Of a stretch of 64,000 bases of DNA, positions 36,355 to 46,888 are shown piece by piece. The stretch is from Methylobacterium sp. C25. Lineage in GTDB: Bacteria; Pseudomonadota; Alphaproteobacteria; Rhizobiales; Beijerinckiaceae. Under the pieces are notes generated by a model that made no database searches, had not been told where the DNA came from, and saw only the letters and a program-made list of their open reading frames with translations. Each line of letters starts with the position of its first letter. Positions within the stretch are counted from its first letter, which is position 1. The translations under genes and the position numbers were made by a program. The stretch covers positions 186,001-250,000 of the forward strand of contig NZ_JAAUVI010000005.1 in the NCBI RefSeq assembly GCF_021352225.1. Direction: 5' to 3'.

Positions 36355-37275
36355 TCAGGCGAGGCCCAGCGCTTCCTTCTCGGCGGCATAGGCCTCACGC
36401 ACCGGCTCGGCACCATAGAGACGCTCCAGGCGACGCACGGTGAAATGCGCACGCGCCATCGCCTGGAAGTGGTTCATGAAGGCGGTGTTGACCGCAGCGC
36501 CGCCGAAGGCACCGAGCACCGGAACGGCCTGCGCAGCGAGCTTCTGCGAGACGACGATTCCGAAGCGTGCCGCGATCTGCGAGGCGAAGCGGATCAGCGC
36601 GGGCGCGGAGGAATCGAGGACCGAGCGATGGGCGGCGTATTTCGCGGCCTCGGCCATGGTTTTGGCGAGCGCGGCGCGCACGGCGAAGTAGCCGCTCTCG
36701 GACAATGCCGTGTCTGCGCCGCTCTTGCCGCCGAGCGCGAAGACCTCGACGCAGGCCAGCGCATTCTCGGGATCGCTCAGGTCCTCGCCCTCTTCGCGGG
36801 CGATTTCCGCGATCGAGCGCAGCATCAAGGTCGTCGAGACCGGCAGCTCGACGGCGAGCGACGCGAGCCCGAAGGCTCCGCCGACCGCGCCCGACAGAGC
36901 GGCCATGGCCTTGTGCTTCGAGTCGCTCGACGGGAACAGGCGCCCAAGCCGATTGCCGGGTTCCTCGGTCACCGTCTCGACCTCGGAGCCCGCCGGGGTC
37001 ACGGCCTTGTGCGGCAGCGTCGCCAGGGCGACGCGAAGGGCTGCCCGCATCGCCCCTTCCGCCGAGCGTGCGACGACGTCCGTCACCGGCGCGGGAAGCG
37101 AGCGGCCGATGATGTCGAGGGGCGCGCCGGCCGCTGCCGAGAGCCGAGAAGCCAGACTCGGCTTCTCGAGGACAGCGACCGCGCGGCGCAGCGCCGCCAG
37201 ATCCTCGTCACTGAGCGACGCGAATGGCGCGACGCGGACCGGAAGGATTTCGCTGGCCGGGGTGATCTCGTTCAC
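36355..37275 (-). CDS. EcsC family protein
   Basis: A 306-residue protein with the EcsC domain: RRAVAVLEKPSLASRLSAAAG, ALSGAVGGAFGLASLAVELPVSTTLMLRSIA and PVLGAFGGAAVNTAFMNHFQAMA are recognisable, with glycine-rich hydrophobic helices suggesting membrane association. The family is named after a Bacillus protein linked to an ABC transporter, and its molecular function is not known. It starts at GTG 37275 with GAGGG eight bases upstream. This GTG overlaps the stop codon of the AmpG-like gene (GTGA), so the two are translationally coupled. The long open frame running upstream through that gene is a shadow. Confidence 0.85.
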   Translation of the reverse strand: MNEITPASEILPVRVAPFASLSDEDLAALRRAVAVLEKPSLASRLSAAAGAPLDIIGRSLPAPVTDVVARSAEGAMRAALRVALATLPHKAVTPAGSEVETVTEEPGNRLGRLFPSSDSKHKAMAALSGAVGGAFGLASLAVELPVSTTLMLRSIAEIAREEGEDLSDPENALACVEVFALGGKSGADTALSESGYFAVRAALAKTMAEAAKYAAHRSVLDSSAPALIRFASQIAARFGIVVSQKLAAQAVPVLGAFGGAAVNTAFMNHFQAMARAHFTVRRLERLYGAEPVREAYAAEKEALGLA

Positions 37276-38681
37276 GTCTGCGCCCTCGCGGTTGCCGCAG
37301 GAATGCCGGTTGAAGAAATTTCCGGGGCCTCGACAGGGTTCCCTGCGCCCGTCGCTGCGCTGGCCTTGGCCCGCTCGGGTACGCGTCCCACCGCGAAGCA
37401 AAGCGCCACGACCGGGATGCCGACAGCAGCCGTCATCGTGAAGAAGGCCGGGTAGCCGTAGGCAGCAACCACGAATCCGGACAGGCCCGCGACGAGCTTG
37501 CCCGGCAGAGCATAGAGTGAGGAGAACAGCGCGTATTGCGTGGCCGCATAGCCAGGCGTCGTCAGGCTCGACATGTACGTGATGAGCGCAATGCCGGCAA
37601 AGGAGCCGCACAGGCTCTCGATCGAAACGGTGATGGCGAGCCGCCACAGCTCGGGCTCTCCGGTGGAGAGCCAAGCCATCGAGAGATGCGAGGCGGCGGC
37701 GATGAAGGCGCCGGTGACCAGCGCCGGGAACATGCCGAAGCGCGAGATTGCCCAGCCGCCCGCGAAGCCGCCCGCGATGCCCACCCAGATGCCGACGAGC
37801 TTCACGATGGTCGCGATCTGCGGCAGGTCGTAGCCGAGCTTGATGTAGAGAGGGTTCGCCATCACGCCGGAGATGAAGTCCGGCATTCGATAGAGCGCGA
37901 CGAGGAGCAGCACCGCGAACAGCGCGTTGCCCATCCGGCCGTGCAATTCGGTCAGCGGCTCGAAGACCGCGCGGCGCATGCGATCCATCGGGCTCGCGCG
38001 GCCGGCGTCCTGCGGCTTTTCGCTGGTCTCGCGCTTCTGGTCGTAGCGACCGGCGAAGAGCGCGGCGATCAGGCCGATGCCCATCGAGGCCGCCATGATC
38101 AGATAGGCGAGCGTCCAGCCGCCATAAGCTGCGATGTAGAGAGCGCCGGCGCCCGCCAGGATCAGACCGAAGCGGTAGCCGAGGTTCGAGGTCGCGGCGA
38201 GGATACCCTGCATGTCGGTACCGGCCGCCTCGATGCGCCAGCCGTCGATGACCACGTCCTGTGTCGCCGCGCAGAAGGCGACGAGGAAGGCGCCGAGCCC
38301 GAGAAGCGCGAGGCTGTGCTCCGGATCGGAGAAAGCCATGAGGACGAGTGCAAGCGCTGTCGCGATCTGCGTCGCCACCATCCAGGCGCGTCGTCGTCCT
38401 AGCCAATTCGCCAGCACGGGCAGGTCGATCCGGTCGATGGTCGGCGCCCACAGGAACTTCAGCGAATACGGCATCGCGACGTAGCTGAATAATCCGATCG
38501 CCTTGATGTCGATCGACGATTGCGCGAGCCGCAGCGTGAAGGTGCCGAGCACGAGCAGAAGCGGCAGGCCCGAGGAGAAGCCGAGCGCTAGCATCTGGAT
38601 GACGCGCGGATCCTCGAAGAGGTCGCGCATGCGGAATTTCCGGCCCTGGGGCTGGGTCGCGCCTGAACTCGTCGCGGCCAT
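37272..38681 (-). CDS. AmpG-like MFS transporter
   Basis: A 469-residue major facilitator with about 12 to 14 hydrophobic helices. The pattern near the start, DPRVIQMLALGFSSGLPLLLV and LWAPTIDRIDLP, and later QDVVIDGWRIEA resemble AmpG, the inner-membrane permease that imports anhydro-muropeptides for cell-wall recycling. AmpG in beta-lactamase-carrying bacteria also feeds AmpC induction; no ampC is seen here. The ATG at 38681 has GAGGAG upstream, preferred over two earlier in-frame ATGs. It is coupled to the EcsC-like gene and follows mutS on the same strand by about 60 bases. Confidence 0.85.
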   Translation of the reverse strand: MAATSSGATQPQGRKFRMRDLFEDPRVIQMLALGFSSGLPLLLVLGTFTLRLAQSSIDIKAIGLFSYVAMPYSLKFLWAPTIDRIDLPVLANWLGRRRAWMVATQIATALALVLMAFSDPEHSLALLGLGAFLVAFCAATQDVVIDGWRIEAAGTDMQGILAATSNLGYRFGLILAGAGALYIAAYGGWTLAYLIMAASMGIGLIAALFAGRYDQKRETSEKPQDAGRASPMDRMRRAVFEPLTELHGRMGNALFAVLLLVALYRMPDFISGVMANPLYIKLGYDLPQIATIVKLVGIWVGIAGGFAGGWAISRFGMFPALVTGAFIAAASHLSMAWLSTGEPELWRLAITVSIESLCGSFAGIALITYMSSLTTPGYAATQYALFSSLYALPGKLVAGLSGFVVAAYGYPAFFTMTAAVGIPVVALCFAVGRVPERAKASAATGAGNPVEAPEISSTGIPAATARAQT

Positions 38682-38743
38682 GGGTCGAACTCCTCGCATT
38701 TGAGAGGGTCGTATCCGCAAGAATCGTGGCAGTCTTGCGCCGC

Positions 38744-41461
38744 TTACGCGTTGCGGGCGCGCTCTTTTTTCAGTCGGTAGAGCGCTTCGAGCGCTTCGCG
38801 CGGCGTCATCGCGTCGGGGTCGAGTTCGTCGACGAGGATGCCGATGCCGTCATCGACCACGATGGGCGGTGCGGGCTCGGCCGGCGGGGTGTCGGCGAAG
38901 CTCGCGAAGAGTGGCAGGTCCTCGATCCGCTTGCGGCTCGGCCGGTCGCGCTCGGAGGCTTCCAGCCCCTTCAGGATCGCCCCGGCACGAGCAACCACGG
39001 GCTTCGGCAGTCCGGCGAGGCGAGCGACCTGCAGCCCGTAGGAGCGCTCGGCGACGCCAGGAACGACCTCGTGCAGGAAGACCACCTCGCCGCGATGCTC
39101 TGTGACACGCAGTGTAGCGTTGTCGAGCCGGGTCAGGCGCTGCGACAGCGCGGTCAACTCGTGAAAATGCGTGGCAAACAGCGCCCGGCAGCCATTGGTC
39201 TCGTGCAGATGCTCCAGGCAGGCCCAGGCGATGGACAGGCCGTCGAAGGTCGCGGTGCCCCGGCCGATCTCGTCGAGGACGACGAGGGAGCGCCGGGTCG
39301 CCTGGTTCAGGATCGCGGCGGTCTCGACCATCTCGACCATGAAGGTCGAGTGCCCGCGTGCGAGATCGTCCGCCGCGCCGACGCGGGAATACAGCCGGTC
39401 GACGAGCCCGAGATGCGCGGCGCGCGCCGGCACGAATGCGCCCATCTGCGCGAGCACGACGATCAGTGCGTTCTGGCGCAGGAAGGTGGACTTGCCGCCC
39501 ATGTTCGGGCCGGTGACGAGGCGGATGCGGCCGCTTTCCTTGCCGGACAGGTCGCACTGGTTGGCGATGAAGGGCTCGCCGGAGCGGCGCAAGGCGGCTT
39601 CGACCACGGGATGGCGTCCGCCCTCGATAGTGAAGGCGACGCTCTCGTCGAGCCGGGGCCGAACCCAATCGAGTTCCACGGCGAGTTCCGCGTGGCTCGC
39701 GGCGACGTCGAGGTTTGCCAAGGCCTCGGCAACGCCGGCGACAACCTCGGTCTGGGCGAGCACAAGGCCGGCTAGACGTTCGAAAACCTCGCCCTCAATG
39801 ACGAGCACGCGGTCCGAGGCTCCGGCGATCTTCGATTCCAGCTCGCCCAACTCGACGCTGGTGAAGCGCATCGCGTCCACCATGGTCTGGCGGTGGATGA
39901 AGTCTTTCATCAAGCCCTTGAGGCAGGCCTCGCCCACCGCTTGCGGTACCTCGATGTAGAAGCCGAGCACGTTGTTATGCTTGATACGGAGGGTCCGGCA
40001 GCCGGATTGCTCGGCGTAGCGGGCTTGCAACGCGGCGACCACCTTTCGGGAATCGCGGCCGAGCTCGCGGGCCTCGTCGATCTCGGCGTGATAGCCGGTG
40101 CGGACGAAATTGCCGTCGCGGCGGTTGAGCGGAAGCTCGTCGGACAACGCCGCCGCGAGTTCGGCGACGAGGCCGGTATCGACCCCGGCGAGATGCCCGC
40201 CAATCTCCTTCAGGAGACGCGGTGCCTCCTTGGCATCAGCGAGACGACCGGAGATCCGTGCTGCTGCGTCGAGGCCATCGCGCAGGGCCGCGAGATCGCG
40301 CGGGCCGGCCCGCCCGAGGCCGATTCTCAAGAGGGCCCGCGCGATGTCGGGGGCACTCGCCAGCACATCGCGCAGCGGGCCGCGCAGGCTCGGCTCGCCG
40401 ACGAGATAGCCGACCGCGGCATGGCGGGCGCCGATGGCTTCGAGATCGGTCAGCGGTCCGGCGAGATGCTCGGCGAGCAGTCGGGCGCCACCGGCCGAGA
40501 CGGTACGGTCGATCGTGTCGAGCAGGCTGCCTTTGCGCTCACCGGAAAGCGTGCGGGTCAATTCGAGATTGGCGCGTGTCGCCGCATCGATCGACAGCGT
40601 CGCGCCGCTGGCCTCGCGGGTCGGGGCGGAGAGTGGCACGCGGGTGCCGATCTGCGTGCGCTCGATGTACAGCAGCGCCGCACCCGCCGCCGCGATCTCG
40701 GCGCGGCTGAACTGACCGAACCCGTCGAGGGTGGTGACGCCGAATTGTTCGCGGATGCGCCGTTCGGCCGAGGCTGGTTCCAGCTCGGCCTGAGCCAGCG
40801 GCACCACGGCAGCGGACGTGTCGCGCCAGAGCCGAGCCAGCGCCGGATCAGAGTGGATCGCCTCGGACAGCACGATTTCGCGCGGCTCGTAGCGGGCGAT
40901 GGCTGCCGATAAGGCGCCGTCGGCGACTTCGCTCAGCGAGAAGCGCCCCGTCGAGATGTCGAGCGCGGCGAGGCCGTAGGCATGTGACTGCTCTGAGACT
41001 TTGCGGCGGCCGATGGCGAGCAGCAGGTTGGCGCGGGCCGGGTCGAGCAGCCGGTCCTCGGTGATGGTGCCGGGCGTGACGAGGCGCTGCACTTCGCGCC
41101 GAACCACCGATTTCGGCCCGCGCTTCTTGGCCTCGGCCGGATCCTCGACCTGCTGGCAGACGGCAACACGGTGGCCGAGAGCGATCAGGCGGCTAAGATA
41201 GTCGTCGGCGCGCTCCACCGGCACGCCGCACATCGGGATCTCGGAGCCTGCATGCTTGCCGCGCTTGGTCAGCACGATCCCGAGGGCACGGGAGGCGATC
41301 TCGGCATCTTCGAAGAACAGCTCGAAGAAGTCGCCCATCCGGTAGAACAGCAGGCAGTCGGTATTGGCCGCCTTGATCTCCAGGTATTGCGCCATCATCG
41401 GCGTCGCCCCGGCGCGGTCGAAGGAAATGGGCTCTTTCGCGGTCACGGGTTCGCGGCTCAT
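38744..41461 (-). CDS. mutS: DNA mismatch repair protein MutS
   Basis: Recognises mismatches and small loops and recruits MutL. The 905-residue protein has the mismatch-binding Phe-x-Glu in [12 protein letters not shown] (Phe45, Glu47), the connector and clamp domains, and the ABC-type ATPase with Walker [17 protein letters not shown], the Walker B/signature region [12 protein letters not shown] and [11 protein letters not shown]. The C-terminus ends in a short helical tail with [14 protein letters not shown]. The ATG at 41461 gives a normal N-terminus; a longer frame to 41542 is unlikely. It is divergent from maeB. Confidence 0.97.
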   Translation of the reverse strand: MSREPVTAKEPISFDRAGATPMMAQYLEIKAANTDCLLFYRMGDFFELFFEDAEIASRALGIVLTKRGKHAGSEIPMCGVPVERADDYLSRLIALGHRVAVCQQVEDPAEAKKRGPKSVVRREVQRLVTPGTITEDRLLDPARANLLLAIGRRKVSEQSHAYGLAALDISTGRFSLSEVADGALSAAIARYEPREIVLSEAIHSDPALARLWRDTSAAVVPLAQAELEPASAERRIREQFGVTTLDGFGQFSRAEIAAAGAALLYIERTQIGTRVPLSAPTREASGATLSIDAATRANLELTRTLSGERKGSLLDTIDRTVSAGGARLLAEHLAGPLTDLEAIGARHAAVGYLVGEPSLRGPLRDVLASAPDIARALLRIGLGRAGPRDLAALRDGLDAAARISGRLADAKEAPRLLKEIGGHLAGVDTGLVAELAAALSDELPLNRRDGNFVRTGYHAEIDEARELGRDSRKVVAALQARYAEQSGCRTLRIKHNNVLGFYIEVPQAVGEACLKGLMKDFIHRQTMVDAMRFTSVELGELESKIAGASDRVLVIEGEVFERLAGLVLAQTEVVAGVAEALANLDVAASHAELAVELDWVRPRLDESVAFTIEGGRHPVVEAALRRSGEPFIANQCDLSGKESGRIRLVTGPNMGGKSTFLRQNALIVVLAQMGAFVPARAAHLGLVDRLYSRVGAADDLARGHSTFMVEMVETAAILNQATRRSLVVLDEIGRGTATFDGLSIAWACLEHLHETNGCRALFATHFHELTALSQRLTRLDNATLRVTEHRGEVVFLHEVVPGVAERSYGLQVARLAGLPKPVVARAGAILKGLEASERDRPSRKRIEDLPLFASFADTPPAEPAPPIVVDDGIGILVDELDPDAMTPREALEALYRLKKERARNA

Positions 41462-41629
41462 GCGGCGACGCTTAACAGAAGCAGCCCGCTGAATCAGGCG
41501 AGCGCCGAATCTCGCCTGGGGAAACGGCTCCGCTTTCTGCAACGCCGAGCTTCGGCTGCATCGCCCAAAGTCTTGGTTGAGCCCACTGGCGGGCGGCAGT
41601 AGGCCACTGCCTCAAAAGAGGAAACGCCG

Positions 41630-43924
41630 ATGACCGACAGCACGCCCATCCAGCCACGCAAGCGTCCGACCTTCACGGAAGATGAGGCACTCACCTTCCA
41701 TGCCGGTGATCGGCCCGGCAAGCTGGAGGTCATAGCCACGAAGCCGATGGCGACGCAGCGCGACCTTTCGCTCGCCTATTCGCCCGGTGTCGCCGTGCCG
41801 GTGCTCGCCATCGCCGAGGATTCGTCGAAGGCCTACGACTACACGGCCAAAGGCAACCTCGTCGGCGTGATCTCGAACGGCACGGCAATCCTCGGCCTTG
41901 GAAATCGCGGCGCGCTCGCCTCGAAGCCCGTGATGGAAGGCAAGGCGGTGCTATTCAAGCGTTTCGCCGATGTCGATGCCTTCGATCTCGAAGTCGGCAC
42001 CGAGGACCCGGACGAATTCATCAATGCGGTGCGCTACCTCGGGCCCACTTTCGGCGGGATCAACCTGGAGGACATCAAGGCCCCGGAATGCTTCATCATC
42101 GAGGCGCGCCTGCGCGAGCTGATGGACATCCCGGTCTTTCACGATGACCAGCACGGTACCGCGATCATCGCCGCGGCCGGCATTCTCAACGCGCTTCACC
42201 TGACGGGCCGCGACATCTCCAAGGCCACGCTCGTCGTGAATGGTGCGGGCGCGGCCGGCATCGCCTGCATCGAACTCCTGAAGGCCATGGGATTCGGCCA
42301 CCGGAACGTGATCCTCTGCGACACCAAGGGCGTCGTCTACGAAGGCCGTACCGAGGGCATGAACCAGTGGAAGTCGGCCCACGCAGTACCCACCGACAAG
42401 CGCACGCTGGCGCAGGCCATGGTGGGCGCAGACATCGTGTTCGGTCTCTCGGTGAAAGGCGCCTTCTCGGCCGAGATGATTGCATCGATGGCGCCAAACC
42501 CGATCATTTTCGCAATGGCGAACCCGGATCCGGAAATCACCGTCGAAGAGGTCGGGCAGATCCGCACCGACGCGATCGTCGCTACCGGCCGCTCGGATTA
42601 TCCCAACCAGGTCAACAACGTCCTGGGCTTCCCCTACATCTTCCGCGGGGCGCTCGACGTGCGCGCCAGCGCGATCAACATGGAGATGAAGATCGCGGCT
42701 GCCGAAGCCCTTGCGGCCCTAGCCCGCGAGGACGTGCCCGACGAGGTCGCAGCCGCGTACCAGGGCAGCCGACCGCGCTTCGGGCGCGAATACATCATCC
42801 CGGTGCCCTTCGATCCGCGCCTGATCCACACGGTGCCGCCGGCCGTCGCGAAGGCTGCGATGGACACGGGTGTCGCACGCAAGCCCATCGAGGACATGGC
42901 GGCCTATCGCGATCGGCTCTCGGCCCGCCGTGACCCGGTGGCCGGCGTGCTCAACCGCGTCTTCGAGCGCGTGCGCAAGTTCCCCAAGCGCGTGGTCTTC
43001 GCGGAGGGCGAAGAAGAACTGGTCATCCGCGCCGCCGTCTCCTTTGCGAACCAGGGCCTGGGCACCGCGATCCTGGTCGGACGCGAGGACCGCGTGAAGG
43101 CGAATGCGGCGGCTGTCGGCATCGACCTGGAGAAGCGCGAGACCATCGAGATTCACAACGCTTCGCTGTCGACGCGAAACGACGACTATGCCGGGCACCT
43201 CTACGCGCGCATGCAGCGTCAGGGGTTCCTGCTGCGCGATTGTCATCGTCTGATCAACCAGGACCGCAACGTCTTCGGCGCAACCATGGTCGCGCTCGGC
43301 GATGCGGACGCCATGGTGACCGGCGCGACGCGCAACTACTCCCTCGCTCTCGAGGATGTCCGCCGCGTCATCGACGTGAAGCCCGGACACAGGGTCATCG
43401 GCCTCTCGGCGGTGGTCGCGCGCGGCCGCACCGTGCTCGTCGCCGACACGGCCATCACCGAGATGCCGAATGCGCAGGAGATCGCCGAGATCGCCATTGA
43501 GGCTGCCGGTGCTGCGCGCAAGCTCGGCACCGAGCCGCGCGTCGCCCTGCTCTCCTTCTCGACCTTCGGGCATCCTAAGGGCGAGCGCATGGAGAAGGTG
43601 CGTGAGGCGGTGCGCATCCTCGACGGCATGAAGCTCGACTTCGCTTACGAGGGCGAGATGGCGGCCGACATCGCTCTCGATCACGAGCTGATGCAGCGCT
43701 ACTATCCGTTCAGCCGTCTCAAGGAGCCAGCCAATGTGCTGGTGATGCCGGCTTTCCACTCGGCATCAATCTCCACCAAGATGCTGCAGGAACTCGGTGG
43801 TGCGATGGTGCTCGGCCCGATCCTGGTCGGGCTCGACAAGGCCGTGCAGATCGTGCCGCTCGGCGCGACCGATGCCGACCTCGTCAACATGGCTGCGCTC
43901 GCCGCGTTCGATATCGGCGGCTGA
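41630..43924 (+). CDS. maeB: NADP-dependent malic enzyme (MaeB type)
   Basis: Oxidatively decarboxylates malate to pyruvate, making NADPH. The 764-residue protein is the long two-domain form. The malic-enzyme part (about 1-430) has [39 protein letters not shown] and [16 protein letters not shown] for NADP binding. The C-terminal part (about 440-764) is a phosphotransacetylase-like domain, which in MaeB enzymes is regulatory, responding to acetyl-CoA. An AGAGGAAA site lies upstream of the ATG. It is a single-gene unit divergent from mutS. Confidence 0.96.
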   Translation: MTDSTPIQPRKRPTFTEDEALTFHAGDRPGKLEVIATKPMATQRDLSLAYSPGVAVPVLAIAEDSSKAYDYTAKGNLVGVISNGTAILGLGNRGALASKPVMEGKAVLFKRFADVDAFDLEVGTEDPDEFINAVRYLGPTFGGINLEDIKAPECFIIEARLRELMDIPVFHDDQHGTAIIAAAGILNALHLTGRDISKATLVVNGAGAAGIACIELLKAMGFGHRNVILCDTKGVVYEGRTEGMNQWKSAHAVPTDKRTLAQAMVGADIVFGLSVKGAFSAEMIASMAPNPIIFAMANPDPEITVEEVGQIRTDAIVATGRSDYPNQVNNVLGFPYIFRGALDVRASAINMEMKIAAAEALAALAREDVPDEVAAAYQGSRPRFGREYIIPVPFDPRLIHTVPPAVAKAAMDTGVARKPIEDMAAYRDRLSARRDPVAGVLNRVFERVRKFPKRVVFAEGEEELVIRAAVSFANQGLGTAILVGREDRVKANAAAVGIDLEKRETIEIHNASLSTRNDDYAGHLYARMQRQGFLLRDCHRLINQDRNVFGATMVALGDADAMVTGATRNYSLALEDVRRVIDVKPGHRVIGLSAVVARGRTVLVADTAITEMPNAQEIAEIAIEAAGAARKLGTEPRVALLSFSTFGHPKGERMEKVREAVRILDGMKLDFAYEGEMAADIALDHELMQRYYPFSRLKEPANVLVMPAFHSASISTKMLQELGGAMVLGPILVGLDKAVQIVPLGATDADLVNMAALAAFDIGG

Positions 43925-43945
43925 GGCGCCTTCAATCAGGAAACA

Positions 43946-43980
43946 GCCGATCCGCGCGAGGGGGCGGTGCGCGGACCGGC
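43946..43980. terminator. Hairpin between maeB and emrB
   Basis: TCCGCGC (43951-43957) pairs with GCGCGGA (43969-43975), and GCCG/CGGC arms extend the stem past one mismatch. It lies between the convergent maeB and emrB stops. Without a T run it is only a candidate for bidirectional termination. Confidence 0.4.
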
Positions 43981-44030
43981 CGTCCATCGAGCGGCCCGGA
44001 TGGGCCGCGCGATCGGAATGAACTGCAGGG

Positions 44031-45608
44031 TCAGTGGGCTTCCACCGGGGCCGAGGCCCCTTGCGGTTTCTTCAGGATGGCGACCACCGCCAGGCTGAGC
44101 ACGAGGCTGACGCCGACGAGCCAGAAGCCGTCGGCATAGGCCATGACGTAGGCCTCTCGACGCACTTGCTGTGCCAGCATGCCGACGGCCGCGCCCTTCG
44201 CGGCGATCGGATCGATGATCCGCCCATGCAGGCCGGCGGCGAGCGCCGCGAGGTGCTCCTGCGTGCGGGTGGCATTCACGGTAATGGCCTCGGCAAGCAC
44301 CGAGAAATGCATATGCTCGCGCCGGTCGATCATGGTCGACAGCATCGCAATGCCGATCGAGCCGCCGAGATTGCGCATCATGTTGGACAGCGCCGAGGCA
44401 TCGGCCGTGTCGCGGGGCCCGAGGCCCACAGTCGAGAGCTGCGAGAGCGGGATCGTGAAGAGCGGCTGGCCGATGGCGCGCATCAGCTGCGGCAGGATCA
44501 ACTGGTCGACCCCGACATCGTGCGTCAGCCCGACATTGATCCAGCAGCTCGCGATGAAGAACAGCGTTCCGACGATCACGAGCAGGCGCGCATCGAAGGC
44601 GCGCATGATCAGCGGCATCATCGGGAAGAGCAGCAGTTGCGGCAGGCCCGACCACATCACGACGTAGCCGATCTGCTGGGCATTGTAGCCCTGGATCTGC
44701 GCGCAATAGACGGGGATGATGTAGATGGAGCCGAAGGAAACCGCGCCGAGCACAGTCATCAGCACGCAGGCCCCGCCCACCGAGCGGTTCGCGAGCACCC
44801 GCAGGTTGATGAAGGGCCGCTCCGCCATCAGCTCGCGGATGATGAAGCCGACGATGCCGGCGGCTGCCAGCAGGCTCGCTTTCACGATGACCGGCGAGCC
44901 GAACCAGTCCTTCCGCTGACCCTCCTCCAGCACGAAGGTCAGCGCCGGCAGGCCGGTGGCCATGAGGCCGATGCCGATCCAGTCGCCCTTCAGGAGCTCG
45001 CTCCAGCGGGCGGGGACGCTGTCGAAGGCGCCGAGTTGGATCGCCGCGGCGAGCGGGCCGAAGATCAGGTTCAGGTAGAAGATGTAGTGCCAGGACAGGT
45101 TGTCGGTGAGCCAGCCGCCCACCGTCGGGCCGATGGCCGGCGCGAAGGTCGCGGTCAGGCCGAACAGCGCGATGCCGATCGGCTGTTGGCTCTTCGAGAG
45201 CCGGGTACGCACGATGACGATGGCCGTGGGGATCAGGACGCCGCCGGTGAAGCCCTGGCCGGCGCGAAAAAGAATCATCTGGCTGAGTGACGTCGAGAGC
45301 GCGCAGGCGAGCGAGAAGCCGGTGAACAGCATCGTGTTCACGGCGAGGTATCGGCGCAGCCCGATCACCGAGGAGAGCCAGCCGGTGAGCGGTATCACGA
45401 TGATCTCTGCCATCAGGTAGGCGGTCGAGATCCAGCTCCCTTCCTCGGTCGAGGCACCGAGCGCGCCCTGGATGTCGGACAGTGAGGCATTGGTGATCTG
45501 GATGTCGAGAATCGCTGTGAAGGCGCCGAGGATGGCGCCGAACACAGCCAGCCAGTCGCGGGCGGAAGCTCGTTCCGGCGCGACGATGGCCGTCGCGGCG
45601 GCGCTCAT
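44031..45608 (-). CDS. emrB: DHA2-family (EmrB-type) multidrug efflux MFS transporter
   Basis: A 525-residue inner-membrane drug-proton antiporter with about 14 transmembrane segments. The DHA2 signature region LDIQITNASLSDIQGALGAS and motif C-like APAIGPTVGGWL are clear. It works with the membrane-fusion protein encoded just upstream, with which it overlaps by four bases (ATGA). A TolC-type outer-membrane protein is not in the window. Expression is probably repressed by the divergent TetR protein. Confidence 0.92.
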   Translation of the reverse strand: MSAAATAIVAPERASARDWLAVFGAILGAFTAILDIQITNASLSDIQGALGASTEEGSWISTAYLMAEIIVIPLTGWLSSVIGLRRYLAVNTMLFTGFSLACALSTSLSQMILFRAGQGFTGGVLIPTAIVIVRTRLSKSQQPIGIALFGLTATFAPAIGPTVGGWLTDNLSWHYIFYLNLIFGPLAAAIQLGAFDSVPARWSELLKGDWIGIGLMATGLPALTFVLEEGQRKDWFGSPVIVKASLLAAAGIVGFIIRELMAERPFINLRVLANRSVGGACVLMTVLGAVSFGSIYIIPVYCAQIQGYNAQQIGYVVMWSGLPQLLLFPMMPLIMRAFDARLLVIVGTLFFIASCWINVGLTHDVGVDQLILPQLMRAIGQPLFTIPLSQLSTVGLGPRDTADASALSNMMRNLGGSIGIAMLSTMIDRREHMHFSVLAEAITVNATRTQEHLAALAAGLHGRIIDPIAAKGAAVGMLAQQVRREAYVMAYADGFWLVGVSLVLSLAVVAILKKPQGASAPVEAH

Positions 45609-46810
45609 CGCGGTAGCGCCTCGCTGACGAGGGCCGGAGCCGGTTTGGTGCGGCCGGATGCGACCGGCTCGATCGGGTCGAGCGTGTGCACGGTAGCCTC
45701 CACCGAGAGGCCGGGCCGCAGGCGGGAGAGCAGCGGATCGCCGGCGTCGAGGGCGATGCGTACGGGCACACGCTGCACGACCTTGGTGAAGTTGCCGGTG
45801 GCGTTCTCCGGGGGCAGCAGCGCGAATTGCGCGCCGGTGCCGGGAGAGAAGGATTGGATACGGCCGCCGAATTCGTGGTCGCCGAGTGCGTCCACCGTGA
45901 AGGTGACGCGCTGGCCCTCGACCATCTCGCCGGTCTGCGTCTCCTTGAAATTCGCGACCAGGTAGATGTCGCGGCCCATCGGCACGACGGTGAGCAGCCC
46001 CGTCCCAGCGGACACGAATTGGCCGACACGCAGCGAACGGTCGCCGACCACACCGTCGATGGGCGCGGTGATCGTGGTGTAGGTGAGGTTGAGCTGCGCC
46101 TGCTCGACTTTGGCCTGCGCGCCTTCGAGAGTGGCCTTCATGCTGGCTTCGAGCGCCTTGAGGCTCTCGACCTGCTTGTTCGCGGAATCGAGCGAGGCGT
46201 TGGCCTTGTCGTTCGCGGCCTTCTTCTGGCGCAGGTCCGAATCCGCCTGTTGCTGACGCTGCACCGTGCCGGAGCCGGTCTGCAGCAGATTTTGGTAGCG
46301 GGTGTATTCTTTGGAGGCGAAATCGAGCGCCGCGACGGTGTTGTCGACCTCGGCCTTGGCTGACTGGATCTGCGCCTGCTGCTGCAGGATGGCGGCGGCT
46401 GTTGCCAGCACCTGCGCGCGGCTCTTCTCGACATCGGCTTCGGCCTGCTTGAGCGCGACGCGGTACTCGCGATCGTCAAGGCGGGCGATGACGTCGCCGG
46501 GTTTCACCGGCTGGTTGTCGCCGACCATCACCTCGGCGACGTGGCCGGCGATGCGCGGGGCGACAGAGACCTTGTCCGCCTGCAGATAAGCGTCCTCCGT
46601 CGTCTCCAGGAATCGGCCGATGGTCCACCAGTGCCAGCCATAACTCCCGCCACCACCGATGGCTGCCAGCAGGACAAGCATCAGCACGAGGCGGCCCTTT
46701 CGACGCTTGCGCGCGGGAACTGTCGCCGGAACCGACGCGGTCCCCTGCATCGGCAAGGCCGGATCTGGCATGGCGGCGGTGGGGGGATTATCGCTTGGAC
46801 GGGGTTTCAT
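45605..46810 (-). CDS. emrA: HlyD/EmrA family efflux membrane-fusion protein
   Basis: A 401-residue periplasmic adaptor. It has a basic cytoplasmic start (RKRRKGRLVL), one transmembrane helix (about 39-58), a lipoyl/beta-barrel half beginning LQADKVSVAPRIAGHVAEVMVGDNQPVKPGDVIARLDD, a coiled-coil hairpin (about 115-225) and the return half with YTTITAPIDGVVGDRSLRVGQFV. It is the first gene of emrAB. The start codon is about 20 bases from the palindromic operator, so repressor binding would block its promoter. Confidence 0.93.
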   Translation of the reverse strand: MKPRPSDNPPTAAMPDPALPMQGTASVPATVPARKRRKGRLVLMLVLLAAIGGGGSYGWHWWTIGRFLETTEDAYLQADKVSVAPRIAGHVAEVMVGDNQPVKPGDVIARLDDREYRVALKQAEADVEKSRAQVLATAAAILQQQAQIQSAKAEVDNTVAALDFASKEYTRYQNLLQTGSGTVQRQQQADSDLRQKKAANDKANASLDSANKQVESLKALEASMKATLEGAQAKVEQAQLNLTYTTITAPIDGVVGDRSLRVGQFVSAGTGLLTVVPMGRDIYLVANFKETQTGEMVEGQRVTFTVDALGDHEFGGRIQSFSPGTGAQFALLPPENATGNFTKVVQRVPVRIALDAGDPLLSRLRPGLSVEATVHTLDPIEPVASGRTKPAPALVSEALPR

Positions 46811-46829
46811 CGGCGCTGGGCATTAATGA

Positions 46830-46846
46830 AACGATACGGTATCGTT
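46830..46846. promoter_or_regulatory. 17-bp palindromic TetR-type operator between emrA and tetR
   Basis: AACGATAC-G-GTATCGTT is a perfect inverted repeat with one central base, and TG/CA pairs extend it to 23 bases with one mismatch. It sits in the 78-base divergent region, 20 bases from the emrA start and 43 from the tetR start, where repression of both genes is expected. Confidence 0.8.
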
Positions 46847-46888
46847 GCAATACGTCCGATCAGTTGAGCCTGCAAGGAGATTTTTAAA

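Noticed and set aside
34938..36452. A 504-codon minus-strand frame opposite the M17 aminopeptidase
   Set aside because: The plus-strand product has all M17 signatures, and the antisense frame shows none.
43936..46053. A 705-codon minus-strand frame overlapping emrB and emrA
   Set aside because: It lies in a different frame from the clear MFS and HlyD products and consists of Arg/Ala-rich low-complexity sequence.
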